Positions 1 to 8,548 of a stretch of DNA of 64,000 nt are shown here, piece by piece. The DNA lies in contig NZ_BCMJ01000003.1 of assembly GCF_002583405.1 (NCBI RefSeq), forward strand, positions 248,001-312,000, in the 5' to 3' direction. Every line of letters starts with the position of its first letter. Positions within the stretch are counted from its first letter, which is position 1. The stretch comes from Secundilactobacillus silagincola (GTDB lineage Bacteria; Bacillota; Bacilli; Lactobacillales; Lactobacillaceae). The position numbers were made by a program, and so were the translations under genes. The notes under the pieces are model-generated. The model did no database searches. It was given only the letters and a program-made list of their open reading frames with translations, and was not told where the DNA came from.

Positions 1-465
1 AGCGATAAACAGTTCAGAGAGATAATTAACAGACAGATTATGGTCAAAGATGTAGCTAATTGCAAGCTGCAAAACAAATAACATGAGATTCATGTATACT
101 GCAAACGTGAGTGTAAACAGCCAAAAAATAAAATTACCTTTGCCCCATTTCGAATGATGACCAAAATGAACGAATAGGTAAGAACCTATAATCCCAAACC
201 GATATCGAACCATTCTTAAATAGTGTAAATCCTGTGAATCTGCCTGAAATTTTGTCATCAGATCTTGATCCCCCTTTAGTAGAGTGTCCAGTGAAATATG
301 GTACAACTCACTGATTTTAATGAGGGTTGGTATGTCCGGATAATTATTGCCGTTTTCCCAGTTTGAAATGGCTTGGCGGGTGACGTTGAGTAATTCGGCT
401 GCTTGCTACTGAGTTAAACCCAATGATTTGCGTTGTGCCTTTAACTTATCTTTTAACATGCTCAT
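1..465 (-). pseudogene. XRE-family HTH/membrane regulator, interrupted by an in-frame stop, runs off the window
   Basis: Reading the minus strand from an ATG at 465, preceded by a GAGGTGAG ribosome site, gives a typical Cro/CI HTH (start MSMLKDKLKAQRKSLGLTQ, then QAAELLNVTRQAISNWENG). Codon 20 (complement of 406-408) is TAG where the family usually has Q, E or D. The frame stays open on both sides of the stop and continues to the window edge through hydrophobic segments, so the rest of the gene looks intact. The architecture, an N-terminal HTH with C-terminal membrane segments, matches the gene at 7624-8226. It is a recent nonsense mutation, a sequencing error, or a readthrough case; a pseudogene is simplest. 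Confidence 0.75.
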
Positions 466-662
466 CCTCACCTCTATTATTCATTCATTAATGCTATTAT
501 ACTAGCAAGCAGTCGTTACAGCACGACAGCGTTTCTTGCATCCGCGGTATGGCGGGAATTTACGTTATTCTTGCCAAGACTTTATGATGGAATTTAACAG
601 TTAATCCTTGTTTCCGCAAACCTCAAGCCATAAGCTTAAGTTAAGAAGTGGAGGTGAGCACC

Positions 663-1334
663 ATGAAAACCATTCTGATTGTTGAAGATAGCGACGACAT
701 GCAAGGACTCTTAACCAGTATGCTGTCAGCTGAATACCAAGTTGTGAGTGCGTATTCAGGTACTGAGGGCTTGATGCTATTTGAGAAGTATCCCGTATCG
801 TTGATTCTGTTAGACCGCTTGCTACCTGGAAAAAGCGGGGATGAGGTGCTGCAAATCATTCGTCAGACTTCCCAAGTGCCTATCATCATGTTGACGGCAT
901 TAGATGAAGCCAGTGATATCGCCGATCTATTGGTGGCAGGCGCCAACGACTATGTAACGAAACCCTTTGATATCAATGTATTGAAAGCTCGGATTATGGT
1001 ACAGCTACGGCCAACAGGGACTGATATCACTGATGAACAACCCCTTACTTACCAGCAGTTAACACTGTACCCACATGAGTTCATGGTGAAACGTGGCACT
1101 GCCAGCTGTTCACTGAAGAAAAAGGAATGTGAAATCTTAAAATTACTATTTATGAACCCGCAACAAATTTTTACTCGAGAACAACTCTATGAACAAGTTT
1201 GGCAGACGCCTTATTTAGGGGATGAAAATACGATCAATGTTCACCTCAGTAATTTACGAAATAAGTTAGCAAAATTAGACTCAGAGCATACCTATATTGA
1301 GACCATCTGGGGAATTGGGGTGCGGTTAGCATGA
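663..1334 (+). CDS. OmpR/PhoB-family response regulator
   Basis: About 223 residues. The receiver domain (residues 1-115) has the acidic pair in IVEDSDD, the phospho-acceptor Asp near 51 (LILLDRLLPG) and the conserved KPF Lys near 100. A C-terminal winged-helix trans_reg_C domain ends in ETIWGIGVRLA. ATG 663 is chosen because GTGGAGGTGAG lies just upstream; an in-frame GTG at 648 would sit within that ribosome site. The stop overlaps the start of the sensor kinase by ATGA, so the two are translationally coupled. The ABC exporter ending at 2265 is convergent and is the likely target, by analogy with bacteriocin- or antibiotic-sensing modules. The ligand is unknown. Confidence 0.92.
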   Translation: MKTILIVEDSDDMQGLLTSMLSAEYQVVSAYSGTEGLMLFEKYPVSLILLDRLLPGKSGDEVLQIIRQTSQVPIIMLTALDEASDIADLLVAGANDYVTKPFDINVLKARIMVQLRPTGTDITDEQPLTYQQLTLYPHEFMVKRGTASCSLKKKECEILKLLFMNPQQIFTREQLYEQVWQTPYLGDENTINVHLSNLRNKLAKLDSEHTYIETIWGIGVRLA

Positions 1335-2239
1335 TACTAATAGCGATGATTATCTTGATAGTGGCTGTTTTAGCTTATTTCTGGTTAATGATGATGGATC
1401 TACGGGCTTTAATCAACCAGTTAACATTCATTAATCAGCACACCACGAATCAACAATTAAAAGTCAAAACCCGTAATCCAGTGATCGTGGCACTGACTCA
1501 GCAAATCAATCAGTTGATTGCCAAACAGCAAGCCACTCATCAGCAGTCGGTGCAAACCAAACAGCAGTTAGACCTGGCGATTCATAATATTTCACACGAC
1601 CTACGAACGCCACTGACAGTTGCTAGTGGGTATTCGCAGTTGTTATTAACAAACGAAAATTTACCTGAAACTGAACACCAGCAGGTCAGCAAGTTGAATC
1701 AAAACCTGCAGACATTATCGAAACACCTTAATCTGCTATTACTATATAACCGACTACTAGAAAATCAGATCACGATTATTCCCAAGCAGTTAAATCTGTC
1801 AAAGCTGCTGACACAGACTTGTCTGAATTACTACGATGCATTGCAGCAAAAACAAATTATAACGGATTTAAAGATTAAGCCCAACATTATGTGGCAATTG
1901 GACGAGGAAGCAACCACTCGAATCTTACAGAATATTTTAGGTAATATTTTGGATCATGGCTATCAAAAAGCAACCATCGAACTCAAACAAATTAATCAAG
2001 GGGTTCAGCTGACAGCAACAAATCAGTTAATCACGCCTATCAAGAACTTTGACCGGCTGTTGGATCGGTTTTACACAGAAGACCTGTCTCATCGTGAGCA
2101 AAACGCTGGGTTAGGGCTGTACATTATTGCGGAACTAACACGGATGCAGGGCGGTCAAGTTAGCTTGAATACCAAGAATCTACAATTTCAGATTCAAATA
2201 ACGTTTAAGTTGACGGACGCAAAAAAGGATGAGGCCTAA
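1331..2239 (+). CDS. Sensor histidine kinase, short sensor type
   Basis: 302 residues. A single hydrophobic N-terminal stretch (about 1-22) is followed directly by a helical linker and the dimerisation/phosphoacceptor domain, with the H-box HNISHDLRTPLT (His near 89). The HATPase domain includes a late G-box (GLGLYIIAEL). There is no obvious extracellular sensor loop, as in intramembrane-sensing kinases that work with ABC exporters. The start overlaps the response regulator stop. The N-box is divergent (NILGNILDHG), which is common in this subfamily. It presumably phosphorylates the regulator upstream; the signal is not deducible. Confidence 0.9.
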   Translation: MILIAMIILIVAVLAYFWLMMMDLRALINQLTFINQHTTNQQLKVKTRNPVIVALTQQINQLIAKQQATHQQSVQTKQQLDLAIHNISHDLRTPLTVASGYSQLLLTNENLPETEHQQVSKLNQNLQTLSKHLNLLLLYNRLLENQITIIPKQLNLSKLLTQTCLNYYDALQQKQIITDLKIKPNIMWQLDEEATTRILQNILGNILDHGYQKATIELKQINQGVQLTATNQLITPIKNFDRLLDRFYTEDLSHREQNAGLGLYIIAELTRMQGGQVSLNTKNLQFQIQITFKLTDAKKDEA

Positions 2240-2259
2240 AGCAAGGCTTCACCCTTTTT
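2221..2259. terminator. Bidirectional intrinsic terminator between convergent kinase and permease genes
   Basis: An inverted repeat pairs AAAAAGG-TGA-GCCT with AGGC-TCA-CCTTTTT around the loop AAAGCA. A-tract and T-tract flanks let it act in both directions. Its left arm overlaps the end of the kinase gene. Confidence 0.8.
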
Positions 2260-2264
2260 GCTGT

Positions 2265-3041
2265 TTACAAATCGCGTTTTCTAAAGGATAAGAAGGCTAA
2301 GACCAAACAAACGATAATGGTTCCGAATCCTGCCAAAAGTAACTGGCTCATTTGACCAGATGTGCAGTGGGTAAAGTAAGCAGAATCAACGTTATTTTGA
2401 AAACTGAAATATTTCAACCAATGCTGCTTGGTAAAAATCTGTACCAGAACTGTGATGATCAAAGGGAAAAGGATGGTTGTCACTACCGCAGTAATCGTTG
2501 AAAAGAAAAGGTACATGACTAACGTTGAGATGGCAAAAATGGCGCTCAGTTCTAATAATTGAATGCTTGAAGTTTGAAGTAATTTAACTAAGAAATGACC
2601 GGTAATTTTGCCGAAACCATTCTTAAAACCGCCGGCTAGAAAGATAAACAGGTAATAGAAAATCACCTGACAAGCCGAGATCAGCAGGAAGATAACGTAC
2701 TTGGAAATAAAGTAGTTAAGCCGCGTCATGCCACTGCTGAGCGGATTTTTATAGATCTGTCTCGAGAATTCGAAACCAATTGTCATGATAAATAAGGGCA
2801 AAATAAAGTAAATCAGTGCACTCGTTTCGCTAGACATCGCTTTAACACATTGGACGCCTGTCCAGACAACTCTTTGATTAGCTGCCTGAAAATTGGAAAG
2901 GGCATCAGAACCACCGCCGATAATACCAATTGTTGACGTAAGGATGCTAATGGTCGCAACGATGATCATCAGAATTTGGGTGATATAAAAGCCTTTAGAA
3001 CGAAATAAACGATACGTATCAGCCCTTGCCATATTAAGCAT
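2265..3041 (-). CDS. ABC-2 type exporter permease, lantibiotic-protection-like
   Basis: 258 residues with about six hydrophobic segments: a first one after RLFRSKGFYITQI, a long loop with SNFQAANQRVVW, then several in the second half. Layout and length fit single-gene permeases of the MutE/EpiE/BcrB type, which work as dimers with a separate ATPase. The start overlaps the end of the ATPase gene by 8 bp (3034-3041), indicating translational coupling. Together with the two-component system it forms a sensing/export module, probably for resistance to a membrane-active peptide. Substrate specificity cannot be read from the sequence. Confidence 0.82.
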   Translation of the reverse strand: MLNMARADTYRLFRSKGFYITQILMIIVATISILTSTIGIIGGGSDALSNFQAANQRVVWTGVQCVKAMSSETSALIYFILPLFIMTIGFEFSRQIYKNPLSSGMTRLNYFISKYVIFLLISACQVIFYYLFIFLAGGFKNGFGKITGHFLVKLLQTSSIQLLELSAIFAISTLVMYLFFSTITAVVTTILFPLIITVLVQIFTKQHWLKYFSFQNNVDSAYFTHCTSGQMSQLLLAGFGTIIVCLVLAFLSFRKRDL

Positions 3042-3960
3042 TTGGGGTCACCTCGTTTTCAGCGACAATTGTTTTGAAGTAGTTTTCAAGGTTAATGTGC
3101 TCACGGACGATAGTGGTGACACTGACTGAGGCAGCCACGAGCATTTCCACCAATGCCGCGTTATCCAGCGACAGATCATAGATATTCAGCGTATGCTGAT
3201 CGATGACTTTAAAATCTTCGATCCCCATCTTATTAAGCACTGTAGCCGCCAGTTTAGGCTGATCAACTTGCAGTTTGATGTATTCGCGACTTTTAGCATC
3301 GAACTCGTCTTTAGTGAGTTCTTTAATAATCGTTCCGTGATCAATAATTCCAAAACGGGTCGCCATTTGGTAAAGTTCTTCTAGAATATGACTGGAAATA
3401 AGAATCGTCATGCCCTGAGTCTGATTGATTTTCACCAGTAAATTACGGAAATCAGCAATGGCAATGGGATCCAGACCGTTGATAGGCTCGTCCAGAATCA
3501 AGAAATCTGGTTTGTTGAGTAGGGCAATTGCCAAACCCAATTTTTGCTTCATGCCTAGCGAAAAATCCTTAAACTTCTTTTTCCCAGTATCAGTAAGCCC
3601 CACGAACTTTAGCGCGTCATCGATAGCATCTTTATCGACGATGCCTTTAATTTTGCAGTAGTACGTGAGATTCTGCTGAGCCGTTAACTGGTCGTTAGCC
3701 ACTGGCGTTTCAATAACACTACCTGTTCGTTTCAATTGTTTCGTATAATCTTTACCGTATGTTGCGCCAAATAGCGTAATAGTCCCTTGATCAGCATACA
3801 GTAATTGAACAATCGTTTTTAAAATCGTCGTTTTACCAGCACCATTTCGACCAATCAGACCGTAAATGTCGCCCGGTTGAATAGTTAAATTAACGTGATT
3901 TAGAGCACGTTGTTTACCAAAGCTTTTGGTGATATTTTCCATTTGTAAGATTGCTGCCAT
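3034..3960 (-). CDS. ABC transporter ATP-binding protein, lantibiotic-protection/BcrA-like
   Basis: About 308 residues. Walker A is GRNGAGKTT (near residue 40), the signature is FSLGMKQKLG, and Walker B is FLILDEPINGLDP. A C-terminal extension of roughly 100 residues is typical of BcrA/MutF-like ATPases. ATG 3960 is preferred over in-frame ATGs at 3969 and 3966 because the AGGAG motif then sits nine bases upstream. It is the first gene of a two-gene operon with the permease. The 5' region (3961-4130) is AT-rich with several TTAAT repeats, a possible response-regulator target. Confidence 0.88.
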   Translation of the reverse strand: MAAILQMENITKSFGKQRALNHVNLTIQPGDIYGLIGRNGAGKTTILKTIVQLLYADQGTITLFGATYGKDYTKQLKRTGSVIETPVANDQLTAQQNLTYYCKIKGIVDKDAIDDALKFVGLTDTGKKKFKDFSLGMKQKLGLAIALLNKPDFLILDEPINGLDPIAIADFRNLLVKINQTQGMTILISSHILEELYQMATRFGIIDHGTIIKELTKDEFDAKSREYIKLQVDQPKLAATVLNKMGIEDFKVIDQHTLNIYDLSLDNAALVEMLVAASVSVTTIVREHINLENYFKTIVAENEVTPNA

Positions 3961-4172
3961 GGTCATCATCTCCTGACACTATTAGAGTAAGGGCCGAATG
4001 TTAATAGATTATTAATTGAAATCTTAAATGTTTATTAACTGGTTAATCATCCATTATTGTAGGTTATTTCTCTGAGTAAGGATAGTCTGGCAAGCAATTA
4101 ACATATTCGGTCTAATTATGATAATATTAGTTGTTACACTTATCTAAAATTACCACTAAGAAGGTCATACAT

Positions 4173-4952
4173 ATGGTTCTTACAATTCTCTTTTTAATCG
4201 GTGCTGGTTTTCTTGCTGGGATACTGGCTTCCACCGCTGGACTAGCCTCGTTAGTGTCTTATCCTGCGTTACTGGCCGTTGGACTGCCACCGGTCATTGC
4301 TAATGTCACCAACACCACATCACTGATTTTTACTGGCATCGGCTCCACAGTGTCCTCCCTGAGAGAACTACGCGGACACTGGCGCCAATTAACGTTATAT
4401 GTCTCACTGGCTTTAGTCGGTGGGATTATTGGCAGTCTCGCTTTAATTCTTGCGCCGGAATCTTCATTTGAAAAAATTGTGCCGTTTTTGATCTTTTTGG
4501 CAGGGGCTTTGTTGATTTCTTCGGGCCGGCGAACCGGTGATACCGCGCAAAGAATTAAAGCTGCTAAAATGCACCCCAAAAAGCATGCCATTATTCAAGT
4601 AGCCAGTTACTTTGGTATTTTGTTTGTTGGCGCCTATGGAGGCTATTTTGGTGCTGGTGCTGGTATTTTGATACTGTCTTTGTTATCGATCATCACCGAT
4701 GACGACTTTTTGGTGGTCAACGCGATGAAAAATGTCATCGGGTTTGCCAGTAATTTGATTGCCACCATCGTCTTTATCTTCCGCACTCGCATTGCTTGGC
4801 ATTTCGTGATTCCCATGGGCATTGGGTTATTTATCGGCGGCTATGTGGGGCCAATCATCGTCCGCCACATCAATATCACCATACTGCGTGCCTTGATTGC
4901 GTTAGCCGCATTTGGCTTAGGTATCACGTTATTTATCAAAGCTTATTTTTAG
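4173..4952 (+). CDS. TauE/SafE family anion exporter-like membrane protein
   Basis: About 259 residues, strongly hydrophobic with roughly eight membrane segments and the glycine-rich repeat pattern of the family: GAGFLAGILASTAGLASLVSYPALL early, and YGGYFGAGAGILIL at the start of the second half. The family (formerly DUF81) moves sulfite, sulfoacetate or other small organic anions; the substrate here is unknown. ATG 4173 is chosen because AAGAAGGT lies about 7 bases before it; a TTG at 4131 would add 14 residues without a ribosome site. It is monocistronic and ends before a terminator at 5105. Confidence 0.82.
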   Translation: MVLTILFLIGAGFLAGILASTAGLASLVSYPALLAVGLPPVIANVTNTTSLIFTGIGSTVSSLRELRGHWRQLTLYVSLALVGGIIGSLALILAPESSFEKIVPFLIFLAGALLISSGRRTGDTAQRIKAAKMHPKKHAIIQVASYFGILFVGAYGGYFGAGAGILILSLLSIITDDDFLVVNAMKNVIGFASNLIATIVFIFRTRIAWHFVIPMGIGLFIGGYVGPIIVRHINITILRALIALAAFGLGITLFIKAYF

Positions 4953-5104
4953 TTGCAGGGAATGGTAATATCAGGGCCATCCGCTTTGGTAGGCTGGAAA
5001 AATCGGTCAGGTTTCAGACTGCCAACCGGGTAATAGTCTTCGGTACGTTCCGGATAATCATGATGATAAATCAATGTAAATTCACCGTAATCAAATGAAA
5101 TCGA

Positions 5105-5143
5105 TAAAAAGGAGACTGCGATTTATATCGCAGCCTCTTTTTA
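5105..5143. terminator. Bidirectional terminator between tauE-like gene and the minus-strand membrane protein
   Basis: AAAAAGGA-CTGCGA pairs with TCGCAG-CTCTTTTT around TTTATA, with A and T tracts on the two flanks. It serves the convergent genes ending at 4952 and 5181. Confidence 0.8.
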
Positions 5144-5180
5144 TCACCATCGTGACGTTATTATTCGTTTCGCAGCTACA

Positions 5181-7151
5181 CTACCGCGAAAAAGTGTAAA
5201 CAAATGACCAGTAAGGGTGTTGTATTTGATTAATGACCAACGGGTAGGGCGCTAACCGATACGATAACGTCTTGGTCAACAGAATTGATTGTGTCCGTGA
5301 TTGATTATTGGTTAATTCAATTTGGTATTTACCCATGGGCAACTTTCGTTTTAACTTAAATGCTTTCTTAGTCCGTACAAGCGTATACCGATGATGGGTT
5401 TGTTCATTAACTAAAATACCGCGGAATTTTACACCAGGGGCTAAAGACACCTTGAATTTCCGCGAAGGATGATTCAGCTTAACTTGCTGTGTTAAGGTAC
5501 TGCCAGGCTGAATTCGAGTTTCTTTAGCATCGAATTGGAGCGATAACTGACTTTCTTGACCGGCAACATGATCGCCCTTAGTCGCAAGATGGCCGTGGGG
5601 GGCAATCGCGAAAATGGCTAGTGCCAGCACCAAGATAGTAGCGGTCGCCACCCCCTCAGTTTTAGTTCTGCGGGTTGTCCGTCGTTCATCCGGCAAGGCC
5701 AAACTTGGAATTGAACAAAGAATCCCCAGTAATGGAATCATCACTTGTCCATAGCGACTTTCGGTTTCCCACAGCAGGGTATGAAACGCAATGTAACCCA
5801 GTGCTGTCAAGATTGTCAGCATGAGTTGCGGATCATCGTTTCTAACGGCGTAACGTTTCCGCCACAAACGTACACAACGTAATAGGGTTTCACTGTAAAG
5901 TAGAATAAACCCAACTCGCATGACGACCATCCCTAAAGCGGCTAACGGGATTTCAACTTTCTGATAGGCCTTTGGTGGGGCGACAAAACCACCCGTATAA
6001 GCTTTTTGAATGGTGGAAACATCTAACAGAATACCTGCTTTTTCAATCCAGCGTTCCCCGATACGAACGGGCCCTAACTTACTTAAACGTTTAGGCAGTG
6101 CTTTATCGAGGTACTTTTGTTTTGCTTGTTTCCCTGGAATCGCACTCAGTTTCTTCACGTCTCGGAATTCGTACCCACCTTTTCCATGAGGATCGTAACT
6201 CATCCAAACCCAATGAGTGGCTGGGAAAGCATAATCATTATTGACTTTGTAGTGGCTAACAGTTTTTAGACCTGCTGACGTTGGTATTGCTAGAATAAAG
6301 CCTAAAACAATTAGAATAAATGGCATCTTAACCGCATTTAATTGTGCACGATCTTTGAAGAATAGCCAGATAGCCACCAATAATACCGCCACTAGCAACA
6401 CAATCAAGTTCGGTTTGACCACTTCAGCAAGAATCACGGAGAGAACTAAACCAATACCGGTTAAAATTTTCTTCGGCCGTTTAAATGACTGCCAGCCAAT
6501 TAAAACGTTGAACACAATAGCCAAACTCACCATTGATGGCAGATCAGAGTAGAACACCTGAAGGTAATAGGTGTAGGCAAACGGACTGATGAGGAAGAAG
6601 AGTGCGGCCAGTAATACCACGTCGTTTTGGTGACTTAATCTGCGAACCGACCGCAGCATGGCAAAGATGAAAGCATCAAGCAAGATCATTGATAATAAAT
6701 GAATGCCCCAATAGGTACTCAAATGGACTAAACTCGTTAATTTGAGCCAAAATGCCATCAAAACGGTCAGCGAAACGTTATTGGGAAAGCGCAGAAAATA
6801 TAACGAACCATGCCAGCTCAGATTACCATGGGCAAGTTGCTCTGCTTGAACAAGTACCCGAAATGGATCATGGTAAACCGAAACGGGTAAAAAATGGATG
6901 ACTAATACCTGAATGATGATGATTGCGACCATCGTCGCGTAAATGATACGTGTCATATTTTTTTCCGAAAGTTTTTTAACCCACTTTAAGAAAAGCGGCT
7001 TGAGGTACCAAACTACCACACAGCCAATAATGACTAGTGCAGCGGACTTCAAGCTCAGGGGTTTAATCAGGTTTGCAATGATGCCAATCACCATTGCAAA
7101 AGCTAATATCAAAGCCAAAATTGACGTAATACTTATCCTTTTAAATTGCAT
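5181..7151 (-). CDS. Polytopic membrane protein with GT-C glycosyltransferase-like architecture (paralog 1)
   Basis: 656 residues. About 11-13 hydrophobic segments occupy residues 1-500, followed by a soluble beta-rich tail of about 140 residues. The first large loop holds VYHDPFRVLVQAEQL and RFPNNVSLTVLM. An acidic residue in the first extracytoplasmic loop and a conserved late motif (ESRYGQVMIPLLGIL) are features of GT-C/PMT-like enzymes that use polyprenyl-phosphate sugars at the outer membrane face. I infer a role in wall or surface glycosylation; no donor or acceptor is evident. It is related along its full length to the gene at 9704-11677. It is monocistronic, with a terminator downstream at 5105. 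Confidence 0.65.
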   Translation of the reverse strand: MQFKRISITSILALILAFAMVIGIIANLIKPLSLKSAALVIIGCVVVWYLKPLFLKWVKKLSEKNMTRIIYATMVAIIIIQVLVIHFLPVSVYHDPFRVLVQAEQLAHGNLSWHGSLYFLRFPNNVSLTVLMAFWLKLTSLVHLSTYWGIHLLSMILLDAFIFAMLRSVRRLSHQNDVVLLAALFFLISPFAYTYYLQVFYSDLPSMVSLAIVFNVLIGWQSFKRPKKILTGIGLVLSVILAEVVKPNLIVLLVAVLLVAIWLFFKDRAQLNAVKMPFILIVLGFILAIPTSAGLKTVSHYKVNNDYAFPATHWVWMSYDPHGKGGYEFRDVKKLSAIPGKQAKQKYLDKALPKRLSKLGPVRIGERWIEKAGILLDVSTIQKAYTGGFVAPPKAYQKVEIPLAALGMVVMRVGFILLYSETLLRCVRLWRKRYAVRNDDPQLMLTILTALGYIAFHTLLWETESRYGQVMIPLLGILCSIPSLALPDERRTTRRTKTEGVATATILVLALAIFAIAPHGHLATKGDHVAGQESQLSLQFDAKETRIQPGSTLTQQVKLNHPSRKFKVSLAPGVKFRGILVNEQTHHRYTLVRTKKAFKLKRKLPMGKYQIELTNNQSRTQSILLTKTLSYRLAPYPLVINQIQHPYWSFVYTFSR

Positions 7152-7623
7152 CAGAAACTCCTACATAAAATTGTTGGGATAAAGCCAAACCAAGTTGACG
7201 ATTTATCATTGCTCTATGGTTTTGAACTGGTGGCTTCTAGTAATTCTTAACCTCCTCTATTAATTGATTATGTACACCACTAATCACTCGCATACGGAGC
7301 CATCGAAAACCGGGTAGTATCATGACTTCATGATGAATTAAGCGTAAATGATATGAACTTTGTCAACTACCAATAAAAACTCAATAAAAACTGAGCTTTT
7401 TTTAGTTTGATCGATTAAACCTTGCTAAATTAGGCTTGTTTTCTGAAGAAAATTTATAATTGATAAAAAGACAGCCAAAACTTCTCAAAATTTCTCGAGT
7501 CGTTTCGGCTGTATGTCGAGGCTAGTCAATCTCTGAATAAACTTGGCTTTAAAGCGATGTCAACTCATTTTGACACCATTAAATGACCAATGACAGCTAA
7601 ATTTGGCTGAAATAATATCGGTT
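7152..7623. other. Intergenic region between divergent genes
   Basis: 470 bases without a convincing gene. A weak hairpin with a T tract lies at 7375-7403 (CTCA/TGAG plus A/T flanks), reading rightward. An ACAGCC/GGCTGT pair with a long loop lies further right. It presumably contains the promoters of the two divergent genes. I found no clear -35/-10 pair that I would commit to. Confidence 0.4.
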
Positions 7624-8226
7624 ATGCGCTACATTAATATTGAACGGGAGGTGGTAACAACGAACATTCATAATCAAATCAAACTTAACCGAGAACGATT
7701 AGGGCTAACACAGGATGAACTTGCTTCAAAGCTGTATGTGTCGCGACAAACGATTTCTAACTGGGAAACGGCACACAGTTATCCGGATTTAGAAAATCTA
7801 CTGCGGTTAAGTGTTTTGTTTGATGTTTCTCTGGATGATTTACTGAAAGGAGACGTGGCGGTGATGAAACATGAACTAAACTACGCACGAACCAACAAAT
7901 GGGCCTGGCTAATGACTGTCATGCTGGGATTAAGCGCACTGTCAATTGGACCATCCGTTAAATTTTGGGGCTGGTGGGGTTTGGTGTTACCTGTTTTACT
8001 GATAAATATTTCGCTGTATGCTGGAATTAAAATAGAGCGCTGGAAGGGACAGCATCAACTGAAAACCTATAGTGAGATTGTTGCCTTCGAAAAGAATAAA
8101 GTCATCGATGAAAACGAACGTCTGCGCAACACAATAAAAGATCAAGTTGTTTTGGTTGTTACCATGCTGCTGTTTATGATAGGGGCTGGTGGGTTGGCTC
8201 TGCTTGGATTTTGGTTAGTTAAGTAA
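7624..8226 (+). CDS. XRE-family HTH regulator with C-terminal membrane segments
   Basis: An N-terminal Cro/CI HTH (NRERLGLTQDELASKLYVSR, then QTISNWETAHSYPDLENL) is followed by a linker (DDLLKGDVAVMKHELNY) and three hydrophobic segments, the last at the C terminus. Such membrane-linked XRE regulators are common in lactobacilli, usually of unknown signal. The start is uncertain. ATG 7624 has no good ribosome site, while GGGAGG at 7646-7651 sits exactly 8 bases before an in-frame ACG at 7660, where the family's short N terminus would begin. That ACG may be a mutated ATG or a weak non-canonical start. The architecture is the same as the interrupted gene at 1-465. Confidence 0.78.
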   Translation: MRYINIEREVVTTNIHNQIKLNRERLGLTQDELASKLYVSRQTISNWETAHSYPDLENLLRLSVLFDVSLDDLLKGDVAVMKHELNYARTNKWAWLMTVMLGLSALSIGPSVKFWGWWGLVLPVLLINISLYAGIKIERWKGQHQLKTYSEIVAFEKNKVIDENERLRNTIKDQVVLVVTMLLFMIGAGGLALLGFWLVK

Positions 8227-8244
8227 ATATCAGCCTAAAAATAA

Positions 8245-8281
8245 AAAAACCAACTTTCCTTTTAGGGGAAGCTGGTTTTTC
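8245..8281 (+). terminator. Intrinsic terminator after the XRE gene
   Basis: AAAACCA-CTT-CC pairs with GG-AAG-TGGTTTTT around TTTTAG, starting about 20 bases after the stop at 8226. Confidence 0.8.
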
Positions 8282-8427
8282 AAGACTAATTGCTCTTAAG
8301 AAACACGATTAAATTGACCTGCTAATCATTGATTGATTACCTGAGAATTGCTTAATAAAGTTAGTGTGTAAGCTCAGCCACCAGATAGTTCAATCCATTA
8401 ATAGAAAGTATTCAAAATAGGGTTAAT

Positions 8428-8472
8428 AAAAGCCAGATTCCCTTGTCTCTTGTCTAAGGAAATCTGGCTTTT
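8428..8472. terminator. Bidirectional-looking terminator downstream of xerS
   Basis: AAAAGCCAGATT-CCTT pairs with AAGG-AATCTGGCTTTT. It lies about 75 bases past the end of the minus-strand recombinase gene. The stretch 8282-8548 otherwise holds nothing recognisable. Confidence 0.75.
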
Positions 8473-8548
8473 CTATCTTTCATTTTCATTGAGAAAAATT
8501 ATTTATACTATTTTACTTATCTGACCATCGAAATTTTTTTTACTTATC

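Noticed and set aside
3961-4130. Response-regulator binding repeats upstream of the ABC exporter
   Set aside because: Several TTAAT-type repeats exist, but in such AT-rich DNA their spacing is not convincing.
7375-7403. Hairpin with T tract in the 7.2-7.6 kb intergenic region
   Set aside because: Only four base pairs plus A/T flanks and no gene upstream on that strand; listed only as a note.
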